From a virus, in IMG/VR virus record IMGVR_UViG_3300042691_019112, positions 1 to 64,000 of that record: a stretch of DNA of 64,000 nt, one strand, 5' to 3'. Of the stretch, positions 39,898 to 50,065 are shown in pieces. The notes under the pieces were generated by a model that was given only the letters and a program-made list of their open reading frames with translations, searched no databases and was not told the origin of the DNA. The stretch's first letter is position 1; each line of letters opens with the position of its first letter. The translations under genes were made by a program, and so were the position numbers.

Positions 39898-41309
39898 TAC
39901 CGTAATAAATTATCGTAAAGTTCTTGGTTGCTCATTTTGTCCAAAGGCTTATTCTTTGGTTGTGACTGCGCTTGTGGCTGCGCCTGACCCAACTGTCCAT
40001 TCAAGCTATTGGCTATGTCAAACATAGACTCCAGCTTGCTATTCATGATAGTTCTCTCTGCCTTAGTGCCTCCCTTGATAAACGGATTGAAGCCATCAGC
40101 TAACACGTCCGCCAACGGTACATAGCCCTGAACATCCTTGACCTGCGTAACACCGCCAATGCCTGACTTCTCCTTAAACGAACCAACGGCAACAGGGATA
40201 TACCCTGCATTATGCCCCTCACCCCTCAATTTAGCCACATCCTTATCAGGGATAGCCCTCTTGAACTTCCCATTCTTGTCGAACAGTACAGGCACAATAG
40301 CGATATCACTAAACGACACCTCTCTGTTACCAGTAGATACAGGCGTGTCGTACTTACCTCCCTTACCACCACTCATAGCCACAAAGTTCATCAGGTTGGT
40401 AGTAACAGGACTTGAACCGCCAACAGGGATATGGTACTTAGTGGTGAACGTGTACGGTAGCACCTTGCCATTACGTGTAGGGTAATGCCCCGTAAACACC
40501 GCCTTCGGCTCTTGCGCCTCCATAGCAGCTACAATCTCTGGCTTTTGCACTCCGCTTGGATTTGGATTTGGGTAAACCTGTCTTGCGGTAGGCATCACCA
40601 CCTGATTGATAGGTGCTTGCAGCCTCTCCGAGAAAGCCCGCTCCACCGCTTGTGGGTCATAGCCCTGCGCCACCAAAGTACGCTTCTGCTCCTCGATAGC
40701 CTGTCTATTCGCCTCAACCTCACGCCTCGCCTGACCGTACTCCCCACCGTAAAACTGCCTACCACCGAAAGCCCTATTCGATGCCTCCGCGATAGTGTTC
40801 TCCGGCACAAAGTCGGTAGTAAACAACTCGTTGCTCTCACCCATAATAGGTAAGCCCGTAGCAGGGTCAATAGGCATCTGCTTGGTCAACTTGTCCTTGA
40901 TAAGTTGGTCGTCGTAAACCCTCTTCATGGACTTCAATCGCTGCTCCAAAGCCTTAGCTTTTTGGATCTTCTGATTGAGCATCTGATTAGCCGTAAGTGT
41001 TTCGGGTCTGCGAATATCCACCTCCCCAGGCTTATAGCCCTTATACACTAAGTCGGTAACAAAGTTGTTGATGTCGGCTACCGCGTCCATGTAATCCCTG
41101 CTTTCCTTGAAGCCTGAAATGGTTTCCATGTCGGGATTGTAGAACTGCGACATCCCTGCCTCTGCGGCTTGCTTGGGTGTTTTCGCGTCCATCATAGACG
41201 CATATTGGTCGTCGGAATAGAATACAGGGGCGACAAAGCTGTCACTACCTCCTGTATCGCCCATGATAACCTGTTCGGGGTATGTTTCTTTAGGAAAGAC
41301 TACTCTCAT
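39897..41309 (-). CDS. Internal virion-type protein, 470 aa
   Basis: Helical N-terminal half (QMLNQKIQKAKALEQRLKSM), a Gln/Arg-rich middle and a beta-rich C-terminal domain (KVLPYTFTTKYHIPVGG). No family named. Overlaps both neighbours (1 and 4 nt) in the cargo operon, so a virion role is inferred from position. Confidence 0.65.
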   Translation of the reverse strand: MRVVFPKETYPEQVIMGDTGGSDSFVAPVFYSDDQYASMMDAKTPKQAAEAGMSQFYNPDMETISGFKESRDYMDAVADINNFVTDLVYKGYKPGEVDIRRPETLTANQMLNQKIQKAKALEQRLKSMKRVYDDQLIKDKLTKQMPIDPATGLPIMGESNELFTTDFVPENTIAEASNRAFGGRQFYGGEYGQARREVEANRQAIEEQKRTLVAQGYDPQAVERAFSERLQAPINQVVMPTARQVYPNPNPSGVQKPEIVAAMEAQEPKAVFTGHYPTRNGKVLPYTFTTKYHIPVGGSSPVTTNLMNFVAMSGGKGGKYDTPVSTGNREVSFSDIAIVPVLFDKNGKFKRAIPDKDVAKLRGEGHNAGYIPVAVGSFKEKSGIGGVTQVKDVQGYVPLADVLADGFNPFIKGGTKAERTIMNSKLESMFDIANSLNGQLGQAQPQAQSQPKNKPLDKMSNQELYDNLLR

Positions 41310-42595
41310 TTTCTTCTATTAAGTGGCGACCTTTCAAACTCTCTACGTGCTAATCCTCTCTTCTTGGAAGCCTCCGCCTCCGCTAACATCATAGCTTGCA
41401 TAATTGGATTTATGCTCTTCTTCGGTTGCGCTATTGGTCGTGGTGGACCCATCAACTCCGATTCAAGCTCGCCCCTGATAGCGTTAGCATCTTTGTTCAC
41501 CATCTCATTGACATACCTATCCTGCGCAATCTGATTCTTCATCTCAATATCCTTACCCAGCTTCTTGGCTGCTGCTCGCTTTTGGAAGCTTTCGACTACC
41601 GATGGTATATTGGTCAACGCTGCCGACAAGTTGTTTGCGGCCATCTGCCTACCCATCTGTCTTTCTCGGTTCGCCTGTTGCACCGCAAGCCTGTAATCGT
41701 TAAGGTCTTGGTCTGACCTGTGGAACGCCTGACTTTGCAGCCTATCCGTTTCTTGGTTGCGCTGACCTAAGATGTTTTGCATAAGCTGTTGGTTGGATAA
41801 CCGCATCTGCTCTGCTGCTAACAAGTCCTTTCTCTTCTCTCCTGCATTACCCAATGCGGCTTGCTGTACGTTAGAAGCGAAACTCCCTGCCTGTCCACCA
41901 CTCGCGGCTGCTGCGTTGTTTTGAGCGGCTAACAAGCGCGAAGCGGAAGCCCTGTCCATCTCGCGTAACATCTGTGGCGACATCATCTCGGAGCGGACTT
42001 GCGCCTTAGCAAGCTCGGTATTCAACACATTGTCGCGGTCGAATACAGGTTGTCCGGGGCGATTAGGCATCTTGGTGTTAGCGAGGTTCAACCCATACAA
42101 CCCAAGTGCCGTGTTGGCTGCAAGTGGTATAAGGTCGGGAAACTTAGACTGTGGTTTTAGTTCGGGCGTAGGTCTTGTGCTAATATCCTCTAATGCAGGC
42201 ATGGAGTAGGTGTAGTCGCCAAACTTACCATCAAGACCTTCGACCGTATTTCCTTTGTAGTATGGCTGCAACCCCCTCTTAGCAAGCATGGCGTTGTACT
42301 CATTCTGCATGGCTAACACGTCGGCATCTTTGGTGAGGTCGTACTTCTTCGCCCACGGGTGACGTAGGTAGAAGTCGGCCATATCCTTGTTAGAAGTACC
42401 AAAGGTGTTACCGCCTATCGCCTCTTGCGCTTGTGCAATAGCAGGTTGGCTTTTAGAGGTTTTGACTTTGGTGTTTTTGCCAACATTGAATAGTGTCTTT
42501 ACGACATCATTAAAGTTGAGGAACTTATCGTAGTTAGGGTTTTTCTTTCTTTTTTCTGCCCTAATCTTTTCTTTGTCGTCGGTTATTGTTGCCAT
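41306..42595 (-). CDS. Internal virion-type protein, 429 aa
   Basis: Starts with charged residues, then an Ala/Gln/Met-rich helical region (ASRLLAAQNNAAAASGGQAG, QQAALGN) suitable for a membrane-active or packaging protein. No family recognised. One base pair separates it from the zincin gene upstream. Confidence 0.65.
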   Translation of the reverse strand: MATITDDKEKIRAEKRKKNPNYDKFLNFNDVVKTLFNVGKNTKVKTSKSQPAIAQAQEAIGGNTFGTSNKDMADFYLRHPWAKKYDLTKDADVLAMQNEYNAMLAKRGLQPYYKGNTVEGLDGKFGDYTYSMPALEDISTRPTPELKPQSKFPDLIPLAANTALGLYGLNLANTKMPNRPGQPVFDRDNVLNTELAKAQVRSEMMSPQMLREMDRASASRLLAAQNNAAAASGGQAGSFASNVQQAALGNAGEKRKDLLAAEQMRLSNQQLMQNILGQRNQETDRLQSQAFHRSDQDLNDYRLAVQQANRERQMGRQMAANNLSAALTNIPSVVESFQKRAAAKKLGKDIEMKNQIAQDRYVNEMVNKDANAIRGELESELMGPPRPIAQPKKSINPIMQAMMLAEAEASKKRGLARREFERSPLNRRK

Positions 42596-42596
42596 G

Positions 42597-43340
42597 TTAT
42601 GCTTTCATTAGACTGTTAATGGTAAAGTTTCGCGTCTGTTCGCGCTGCATTGTATCGTTGGCAGCCATCTCATTCATAAGCTGCTCAAACTGCTCGTAGC
42701 TAATCTTCGACTTGAGGTCGTCGCGCCAAATGTTATCGTAGTAGTGCCTAAGCACGGGCTTATCCAACACTCTTTTATTGTAACCTCTTGGCATCTGCTG
42801 AAAAAGCCTGTAAACATCGTTACGCGCCTCCATAATCCTTGCCCTCACCTCTTGAGGTGAAGAAAGGTAGTGGCCATGCTCGTCTTGCGCACCGCCTTCC
42901 AAAGGCTGCATCGTCCTACTTACAGTATCGTAATAATGCCCTAACTCATGCGACAAGTTACTCTCATCGTCGTAAACAAGCTGGTTGGTATTAGGGTCGT
43001 AGTAACCCTTCTCTAAGACAGTCTTATTGCCCATCTTAATCTCAACGGGCTTCTCCCTCTTGGTCATCTTAGGCGAAGATTTAGCCTTTGCCCTCGAAGC
43101 CTGAATCATGAGTTTAGCCATAAAGTCGGGCTTCCCCGCCTTTTTGAACTGCTCTTTGGTATTCTGCTCAAAGACAGGGGATTCGATGTACTTCTTATGA
43201 AAGCCGATAGGGTTCATAGACTGCAACATAACCTGCTTCATAGGGATAAACCTATTAACAGAAGTACTTGACACCTCCGATGGAACAACCGCTAATGGGT
43301 TGTCTATAAGCTCTCCCTTGCTGTTCTTAATCCTTGGCAT
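42597..43340 (-). CDS. Predicted zinc metallopeptidase in virion operon, 247 aa
   Basis: HELGHYYD at residues 131-138 within NLSHELGHYYDTVSR is a canonical HExxH zinc-binding helix; a third ligand is not certain (several Glu and His follow, EGGAQDEHGHYL). It could mature virion proteins or act on host targets after injection. Located between the Gly-rich and 429-aa internal proteins. No pre-sequence or TM seen. Confidence 0.7.
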   Translation of the reverse strand: MPRIKNSKGELIDNPLAVVPSEVSSTSVNRFIPMKQVMLQSMNPIGFHKKYIESPVFEQNTKEQFKKAGKPDFMAKLMIQASRAKAKSSPKMTKREKPVEIKMGNKTVLEKGYYDPNTNQLVYDDESNLSHELGHYYDTVSRTMQPLEGGAQDEHGHYLSSPQEVRARIMEARNDVYRLFQQMPRGYNKRVLDKPVLRHYYDNIWRDDLKSKISYEQFEQLMNEMAANDTMQREQTRNFTINSLMKA

Positions 43341-43341
43341 A

Positions 43342-43884
43342 TCAGAAGTTCATGAAGTTGCTTAGTGTATAAGGTTGAACCTTAGCTTTCATCCTCTGCT
43401 CATTCTCTCTCTTGTAGTCGTCGAGGCTGTTCTGTTGCTGTTGCATCGCATTACGCTGTCCTGCTTCCCTGCTGTACCTACGCTCGTCGCTCATCTGCTG
43501 CATCATCTTAGCCTTAGCACCGCCATCGCCAAACAAAGCACTCACGCCCCTGCCTAAAGCATCGCCAACCGCACCGCCTACTTGCGCACCTGCTGCACCT
43601 CCAAAGATGAAGCCTAAGCCTGTACCTATACCCGTACCTACGCCACCACCTATATCTCCCCTCCTGTCCATCTCGGCATTAGAAGCGGCTTCAGCCATCT
43701 GCATACCTGCGGCTTCGTCGTATTGTGGCACATCCTCACCCATGCGGTAAGCACCGCCAGAAGGCATCATAGGCTTGCTCTTGGACATCATAGCCCGAAG
43801 CATGGACATAGAACTGTTAGCGACTTGCCCCCAAGGGAAATCCCCAGTCTTGGTAGTGTTATCTTGGTCTGTCGTCTGGTTCAT
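43342..43884 (-). CDS. Glycine-rich membrane-active virion protein, 180 aa
   Basis: Residues about 75-120 are a Gly/Ala-rich hydrophobic stretch (GGGVGTGIGTGLGFIFGGAA, then GAQVGGAVGDALGRG), like ejection or pore-forming virion proteins; the tail is Gln/Arg/Met-rich. A TAACTTTG box 4 nt before the ATG suggests that the cargo block (43.9 to 29.9 kb) is transcribed from here. Confidence 0.7.
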   Translation of the reverse strand: MNQTTDQDNTTKTGDFPWGQVANSSMSMLRAMMSKSKPMMPSGGAYRMGEDVPQYDEAAGMQMAEAASNAEMDRRGDIGGGVGTGIGTGLGFIFGGAAGAQVGGAVGDALGRGVSALFGDGGAKAKMMQQMSDERRYSREAGQRNAMQQQQNSLDDYKRENEQRMKAKVQPYTLSNFMNF

Positions 43885-43888
43885 ACAT

Positions 43889-43896
43889 CAAAGTTA
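43889..43896 (-). promoter_or_regulatory. TAnnTTTG box (TAACTTTG) for the cargo operon
   Basis: Minus-strand TAACTTTG 4 nt before the ATG at 43884, within the 3' end of the 1428-aa gene. Confidence 0.55.
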
Positions 43897-46800
43897 ACGC
43901 ACCCTTTGGGATTTACGATATTTAACACTAATACCATTAACCACAATATCTTCCGATGGGTTATTGTCAATCCTGAATATCGCCCTTAGATATTTACCTC
44001 TAAGCCTTGCCATATCCCCTGCATTACGCATCTCATTGACATAGAACAGTCCGTTACGTGGCGTTACCTCCGCGCTAACACCGTTAACACCTAATGTCAC
44101 ACCGTCGAACTCCGCTACAAAGTCAATAGACGTTAGCGGCTTGTTGCTGTTGATAAGCATCACATCGAACACCTTAGCGGTATATGGCTCACCCACAAAT
44201 ACACACTCAAACACACTGCCTCTGATAGTGTTATCACCCAACACGTATTGCCCCTTGGTGCCTTCGTACATCTGTCCTATCTGTGTAAGCACTGAATCGC
44301 CGGAGCGAATCTGATAGAACGTACCACCTGCACTCACCAACCACAATCGCAAGGTTTGGTCGGTATCTGCGTATCCAAACTGCGTCTTAAACGCCTTGAA
44401 CCTTGTGTTGTAAACCAACCACATTCCCGACCTGTTGACCGTACCTGTGGCGTTACCTGCGACATACGTGCTGTCCTGCCATGCTCCTGCGTAGAAGTGA
44501 AGCTCCTTCAACCTGCTGTCATACCACAACTGTAACCTGTTTTCGGGTATTTTGTTATTGGTATCCAACACATTGTCGAAGATGTTTTGGTTGCCTTGCG
44601 ACGAAAGTAAGTCCACACCATCGCTAAGCATCACCAAAGCCCTGTTTCTTGCATCTACTAAGCATACGCCCATCTCGGTAGATATTACTCCCCTGATGTG
44701 CTGACTGCCGTACTGTGTGGTAATATACCTCACTACCTTATCGGGGATATAGACGTTGGTAGCCACGCTTAACGCCTCACCACCTGTTTCGGTAATGATA
44801 TTCTCGTTTACAGGTATCACCCTGATAGCGAACTCCTGCACCGCAAGCAAGGCATCGTCCACGCGCTTGACAAGCCTTGTCAACTCACCAAACTGCTCGT
44901 CTAAGTCAAAGAAGCTGTTAACGCGGTAGATGTTAAACCCTTCGATGCCCGTTTGATACACCTTTTGGTCGCTTATGAGAAAGCGAGATGGAAATCTGTT
45001 GTTTACGGGGTTTCGTAGGTCGGGGTTTGCAAAGATTTTCTGATTCTGTGAGGCGGAGAAGCCACCGTTGTAGCTGTAAAACCACGTGCGGTCGAAGTTG
45101 ACAATAGAGCCTGACTGATAAGGGAAGCGGTCGTTTTCCGCGAAGTACCTGCTATCTATCTCGGATTCCATGAATAGCGTTAACACTTCTACCATGTCAA
45201 GCTGGCTTCCTGTTTTGGCTACAAGCCCTGTTTCAAAGTCAAGCCCTGTACTCGGCTGTACTGTTTGATACACTACTGGCCTGTTGATACCATTGTTGAC
45301 CTTGTAGGCGTACTGGCCTATGAAGCAATCGCCACCTAAGATGTCGATGTTGTAAGAAGGCACTTCGTTGTCAACCTCTATAATTTCGGAGGCGAGTTGC
45401 CACGTCTGCTGCGCTTCTATGTCACCGTACCTATCCTCTCCTAACCCTGCTTCGATATTGAGTATCATGGCGTATGCTGCTGTTTCGGTAGATAAGGCCA
45501 CGTCGGATACATTGACAGGTACTGGAAATAAATTAAAGTCAGATGTCCCCCATCTTAAAGCAAGCAATACATTCAGGAATATAGTATCAGACATATTATT
45601 TGTAGCTGGCAACGCTGTCTTGAATAACTTGGTGAGTAGTGCCGTTTCCTGTGTAGCAATGATAGCCGATGGGTCGGGCAAGGCGATATTTAAGTGAGCA
45701 AGCAAAGCCCTCTGCACCTGCACCTCATTACCGAAACGTATCCTTTGCGCTGCTGGTATCTGATTGATACCGCTATCCACCTGCTGTTGGCTTAGGTCGG
45801 TCTGACCGCCATACCTAACAATGTTTTGGTAGTTAGTAGATAACGGAAAGATGCTAAAAGGCAGCGTCTGTAAAGCACTTCCGTTGACTACTGGCAAGGT
45901 GTTTAAGATGGTGTAAGCCGACTGTATCCCTGCTAAAGTCATTGGCTGGGTATTCAGCAATTTAGCGTAAGGAACGTCATTCCATACCCCACCGCTATAC
46001 TTCTGATACTGCAATCCATCGCCTCGGTAGTAGTAATTGTTGGCAGTGATAGCATTGTAAACATACACTTCCTTGTTAAAATTACTTCCATCTACGATGT
46101 TAAACGAAGCGCCAATCCAATCAAACCATACGGCATCTACTGGTTTTATCATGGCATTTGCGCCTATATCAAAGCCACCAAACGGCTCTCCTGCATTGTT
46201 GAATACGAAGTCGGGGTGCGCTAACAAAGCACCACGAGGCGAAGCAAAAAGACCTGTTTCTAAAGAAGCGTCTTGCCTTAGCCATGATATTTGCTCAATA
46301 TTCTGAAATGGGGGGCCGCCACCTGCGCTTTGTAACTGCCTTGTGTATTTACCCAAGTTAGCCGCACCGCCTATCCTAAACACCTTAGGCATGATAGTGT
46401 CGTTAACCTCGTTGTAATCGTCGTTATTCACAAGGTTTTTACCTGGCGTAACCACCCCCTGCGAAGCCACCAACGGAATATGCGGTGTCTGCCCCAAGAT
46501 ATTCTTTATCCTCGGCCTCCTCACAATAGCGAAAGCCGTAGCCCACGTAGGAAAGTCTTTGATACCTTCAATACGCAAGCCCATATTCTGCACATTGCTA
46601 CCATCTAACAAAGCCGCAAAAGGCTTATCCCTCGAAGGGTAACGCCAATCCGTATTACTACTATGGTTGTAAGCATCGCCTAAGCATACTTGTATCGTAT
46701 TGCCTACAAACGATGGTGGAACAATATTCGCATGGCCTAACGACAATACCGTACTGCCCAATGCAAAAGCAACAGCAGCCACGTAATACACGTAGTCCGT

Positions 46801-48180
46801 GCCTCCATTATTAATCTTCACCAACGTGCCAACAGGATAAGAAGCTACATGATTACCCGTAATACCTACCTGTACAGTTTCACTCGCTGCCACATATCCC
46901 GACGCTGAAATAACATTCGACGGCAAAGAAGCACCCGTAACAGGGTTAACAGTAGCCAACCGCCTCAAACTCCTACCTGCTGAATTAGCACCTAAGTCCA
47001 ACGGCTTAACCTGACCCCACAAACCCCTTGCATCCCTACATACGATACCATACCGATACAACTCATCCCTAAAATGGCCGTACCGCTCAAAGACTTCTCC
47101 ATCGGAGTAGTTCATCATGCTTGTAGGAAACTTCTTCGTATAAGCCGTATCAAACGTACATTCCGTATCCTGAATACGCCTGTCGTTATACACGATATTG
47201 CCCGGCAGCGCACGCAAGTCCTTTTGCGTCCACGTCTTAGCCGACTTGATATTCGCTGGCTCAACAACTATCTCCGATAACGGCAACTCCGTTTCTGCGT
47301 CGTTACCCGTATAGCTATAAGGCTGGGGCGACGAAGCTATCTCCTGCATGGGCAACAGGTAACACACCGTCTGCGTAACCATATCGCCTGTGTTATTCTT
47401 GATAACCGCAAGCTGAAAGGTGTCGTAACCTGCCGATATACCCGCACCACCGTCAATACTCAAGTCAATCTTCTTGCCTGTATTCACCCCTACACCACCG
47501 CCCAACAAAGGAGCCGACGTGTCCGCAATAGCAGGGATAGGAGGCGTAAACAACCCCCACGTGCTGTACTTGAAGTTAGTTCTATTGTAAAACCTTACCG
47601 CAAACTGATACGTTCCCGACGTTAGATTACCCCCCTGCGACAAAGCCACAAAAGCGATATTATTAGGGATAGTGCCGCTAACAATAGATGGAAAGATGTC
47701 CATCGTAACCAACGTGTTGGTATAAGCATCGTCAACCACCACCACCCTCAAGTTATTCACATTGTCCGTGAAGTAGAACTTAGGCGTGGTCAACTCAATG
47801 AAAGCGAAGCCGTCAACCGTACCATCAACAGGCAGGTTCAAGTTACCGCTAAACAACACCGAGTAGTACTCCGACTGCACCGAGTGAAAGACAATCAGAT
47901 CCGTCGTGCTGACCCCTGCGATAAACAGGATAAAGCCCTGCTGCATAACACCGCCAACCTTCCCGTTGCATGGGAACGCGCCAATAACCTGATAGCCTGT
48001 GGTCGAAGCGATAGAGTAGATATTCTGCGTTCCGTTGAGAGGCGTGTAGCTTATCATATCGCCCAACAACGCAAAGTCCATATTCACCGCCTGTCTTACG
48101 CTATTAGCGGACTGCTGCTGTGGCGATACATCCGTCACAAGCCCCTTCTCAAAGGTGTTGTCTAAATACTCGAAACTCAT
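43894..48180 (-). CDS. Large tail/stopper (muzzle-like) virion protein, 1428 aa
   Basis: Begins MSFEYLDNTFEKGLVTDVSP; long beta-rich protein with many Asn/Gly/Thr and no coiled coils, typical of large tail-tube or muzzle proteins at the distal end of short-tailed Bacteroidota phages. The final segment (KYRKSQRVR) is basic. It follows connector-like genes and overlaps the 241-aa gene by 4 nt. The specific role is inferred from size, composition and position. Confidence 0.65.
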   Translation of the reverse strand: MSFEYLDNTFEKGLVTDVSPQQQSANSVRQAVNMDFALLGDMISYTPLNGTQNIYSIASTTGYQVIGAFPCNGKVGGVMQQGFILFIAGVSTTDLIVFHSVQSEYYSVLFSGNLNLPVDGTVDGFAFIELTTPKFYFTDNVNNLRVVVVDDAYTNTLVTMDIFPSIVSGTIPNNIAFVALSQGGNLTSGTYQFAVRFYNRTNFKYSTWGLFTPPIPAIADTSAPLLGGGVGVNTGKKIDLSIDGGAGISAGYDTFQLAVIKNNTGDMVTQTVCYLLPMQEIASSPQPYSYTGNDAETELPLSEIVVEPANIKSAKTWTQKDLRALPGNIVYNDRRIQDTECTFDTAYTKKFPTSMMNYSDGEVFERYGHFRDELYRYGIVCRDARGLWGQVKPLDLGANSAGRSLRRLATVNPVTGASLPSNVISASGYVAASETVQVGITGNHVASYPVGTLVKINNGGTDYVYYVAAVAFALGSTVLSLGHANIVPPSFVGNTIQVCLGDAYNHSSNTDWRYPSRDKPFAALLDGSNVQNMGLRIEGIKDFPTWATAFAIVRRPRIKNILGQTPHIPLVASQGVVTPGKNLVNNDDYNEVNDTIMPKVFRIGGAANLGKYTRQLQSAGGGPPFQNIEQISWLRQDASLETGLFASPRGALLAHPDFVFNNAGEPFGGFDIGANAMIKPVDAVWFDWIGASFNIVDGSNFNKEVYVYNAITANNYYYRGDGLQYQKYSGGVWNDVPYAKLLNTQPMTLAGIQSAYTILNTLPVVNGSALQTLPFSIFPLSTNYQNIVRYGGQTDLSQQQVDSGINQIPAAQRIRFGNEVQVQRALLAHLNIALPDPSAIIATQETALLTKLFKTALPATNNMSDTIFLNVLLALRWGTSDFNLFPVPVNVSDVALSTETAAYAMILNIEAGLGEDRYGDIEAQQTWQLASEIIEVDNEVPSYNIDILGGDCFIGQYAYKVNNGINRPVVYQTVQPSTGLDFETGLVAKTGSQLDMVEVLTLFMESEIDSRYFAENDRFPYQSGSIVNFDRTWFYSYNGGFSASQNQKIFANPDLRNPVNNRFPSRFLISDQKVYQTGIEGFNIYRVNSFFDLDEQFGELTRLVKRVDDALLAVQEFAIRVIPVNENIITETGGEALSVATNVYIPDKVVRYITTQYGSQHIRGVISTEMGVCLVDARNRALVMLSDGVDLLSSQGNQNIFDNVLDTNNKIPENRLQLWYDSRLKELHFYAGAWQDSTYVAGNATGTVNRSGMWLVYNTRFKAFKTQFGYADTDQTLRLWLVSAGGTFYQIRSGDSVLTQIGQMYEGTKGQYVLGDNTIRGSVFECVFVGEPYTAKVFDVMLINSNKPLTSIDFVAEFDGVTLGVNGVSAEVTPRNGLFYVNEMRNAGDMARLRGKYLRAIFRIDNNPSEDIVVNGISVKYRKSQRVR

Positions 48181-48902
48181 GGAAGGATAAAGTTATGGCG
48201 GTGTCTGTTCTCCAGTCTTGTCATGTTCGGCAGCATGGTGATATAGTTCGCTACTGCTGCGTCTATTTCAGGCTTGCTGACCGTCTGCATCTCATTCTTA
48301 GCGGCTGTGAGTAATACTTCCCATTGCCTTCTCATAGCCTGAATATCGCCAAACGACATCTTGTAGTTCCGCCCCTCTCTGTTGTACATAGACTTGTGGT
48401 GCATATACTCGATATACGCTTCAACCGCACGTAGGTACACTTCCGGTATCATCACCTCGCCTTGTGCATCTACCGGATACGCGAAGTAGCGCACCCACGC
48501 CTTGGTGAAGTTCTCGGCCATGCGGTCTGGCCCTATGATGAAGTTCACTCCCTGAAAGGTTATCTGAATATCGCGTTGCCACGGGAAGTTCTCGTAGTCG
48601 TTGACTGCTAAACCCCAATAGTTGGGATTCCAGAATGGCCTGACTTTATGCTTCTCGTCGTCTTTGGATATGATAATGTCGATAGGACATTGCATATCTT
48701 CTGGGGAGGCGAAGGTGAAGTTGGCTATTGGAATAGGGGCGTTGTCGGGCGTTTGGTTGATGTAGGTTTGTGAAGGCCCGATAGTACGGCAGGCGTAGTA
48801 TGCCCAATTTCGGAACTTGAGCCTGTCATCGTCTGATGTCATCCCAAGGGCTATCTGCGCCCCTGATATGGCTTCGGATATGGGAATAATCCTGTAACTC
48901 AT
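48177..48902 (-). CDS. Connector/ring-type virion protein, 241 aa
   Basis: Helical ends flank a beta middle; FRNWAYYACRTIGPSQTYIN near the start and YLRAVEAYIEYMHHKSMYNR later look like a head-tail adaptor packing around a portal. No named family. A TACCTTTA box (one mismatch) lies 4 nt before the ATG. Confidence 0.6.
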   Translation of the reverse strand: MSYRIIPISEAISGAQIALGMTSDDDRLKFRNWAYYACRTIGPSQTYINQTPDNAPIPIANFTFASPEDMQCPIDIIISKDDEKHKVRPFWNPNYWGLAVNDYENFPWQRDIQITFQGVNFIIGPDRMAENFTKAWVRYFAYPVDAQGEVMIPEVYLRAVEAYIEYMHHKSMYNREGRNYKMSFGDIQAMRRQWEVLLTAAKNEMQTVSKPEIDAAVANYITMLPNMTRLENRHRHNFILP

Positions 48903-48968
48903 GTTGTAAAGGTATGAATAACAAAGTTTAACAGATGGTAGGTTGTAAGGATATTAGATTTGCTTGCG

Positions 48969-49154
48969 ATGGAAAAAGGCGATATTAAGTTTCTTGCTGG
49001 GTTTCCGCCTGCTGTGTGCGAGGTTGAGGCTGTTGATGGCGAATCTGTGACTATTTGTAATGCTTTCGGTGGCTGCCAAGTGGTTAGCGCAAGCGAACTT
49101 TACGATACCGCCAAGGAGGCGTTTAATGCAGCCGTGGAGAATGATAGAAGATAA
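48969..49154 (+). CDS. Small hypothetical protein, 61 aa
   Basis: Plus-strand gene inside the minus-strand structural block, with TAGATTTG (48955-48962) 6 nt before its ATG. Begins MEKGDIKFLAGFPPAVCEVE; beta-rich, two later Cys. No family recognised. Codes as an independent unit with the next gene. Confidence 0.65.
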   Translation: MEKGDIKFLAGFPPAVCEVEAVDGESVTICNAFGGCQVVSASELYDTAKEAFNAAVENDRR

Positions 49155-49172
49155 ACCGATTATCTTTATCCT

Positions 49173-49427
49173 ATGTCTAAATCCGTATCGTTATCAGTAG
49201 GCCGTGGTGAGAAGCTATCCACCGCCAAAGGTGCTGGTCTCACCGCCAAAGGTCGCGCTAAGTACAACCGCGAAACAGGCTCAAACCTCAAAGCACCCGC
49301 ACCAAACCCCAAAACCAAAGCCGACGCAGGACGAAAAAAGTCCTTCTGCGCTCGCATGGGTGGTGTAGCCAAGAAAGCTAAAAACGCGGACAGAGCCAAA
49401 GCAGCCCTCAAAAGATGGAAGTGCTAA
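49173..49427 (+). CDS. DUF6321-like basic protein, 84 aa
   Basis: GLTAKGRAKYNRETGSNLKA and RKKSFCARMGG, then AALKRWKC, match a small phage family (DUF6321 type) of very basic proteins. A single Cys in each of SFCARM and the terminal KWKC-like end is usual for it. Possibly DNA-binding or capsid-associated. TATCTTTA box 4 nt upstream of the ATG. Confidence 0.7.
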   Translation: MSKSVSLSVGRGEKLSTAKGAGLTAKGRAKYNRETGSNLKAPAPNPKTKADAGRKKSFCARMGGVAKKAKNADRAKAALKRWKC

Positions 49428-50065
49428 ACCTGTGGTGCACTCCGAACAGCAGAGCCGTCGTTAGACGCATCGTAGGGCGTTTGGTAAGACGCAAGGATAG
49501 TCGCAACAGTCTTGTCTATCAACGTCTGTAACAACTCCGTGGCTATCGGATACTCGTCAGTCATAGCGTAAGCACTTGTATCCAAATGCACCAACCCCAA
49601 GCTAAACACATACCCCGACATATTCTTATTGCCGAAATACAGGTACACCCTGTTCAACCCCTGCCTTTGATAGCATGGGTATGAAGCCGACGGTTGGCTC
49701 CATCTCATAGTACGCATAATTCGATACTCACCCGAAGTCATGGGATTCCATATCTCCGTGCGTGCGTTATTCCACACCTCGAAAATCCCCTTGTCCCTCG
49801 GTAACACCAACACCGATACAGGCAGGTCGAAGTAATACCTTGTCTGACCGCCCACGGTTTCCGTACTGTAATTAACACCGTCATGTATCCGGATACAGTT
49901 AGGTGGCACAACACCAAACTGCTTGATGTACTGCGTTAGCAATATCTCCCTTGCTTCATCCGCTTTAGCCTGAATATAACTCATAGGCACTTCGCTGTCG
50001 TCGGAAGGCTTGTTATTGGTAACGCCCATCTGTATAGCGGAAAAGACCTGCTCTAATGTTTTCAT
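49424..50065 (-). CDS. Connector/ring-type virion protein, 213 aa
   Basis: Helical N-terminus (SYIQAKADEAREILLTQYIK) then a beta-rich middle (YYFDLPVSVLVLPRDKGIFE). Overlaps the upstream gene by 4 nt. Position after capsid genes and before the large tail protein suggests a tail-completion role. Confidence 0.6.
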   Translation of the reverse strand: MKTLEQVFSAIQMGVTNNKPSDDSEVPMSYIQAKADEAREILLTQYIKQFGVVPPNCIRIHDGVNYSTETVGGQTRYYFDLPVSVLVLPRDKGIFEVWNNARTEIWNPMTSGEYRIMRTMRWSQPSASYPCYQRQGLNRVYLYFGNKNMSGYVFSLGLVHLDTSAYAMTDEYPIATELLQTLIDKTVATILASYQTPYDASNDGSAVRSAPQV

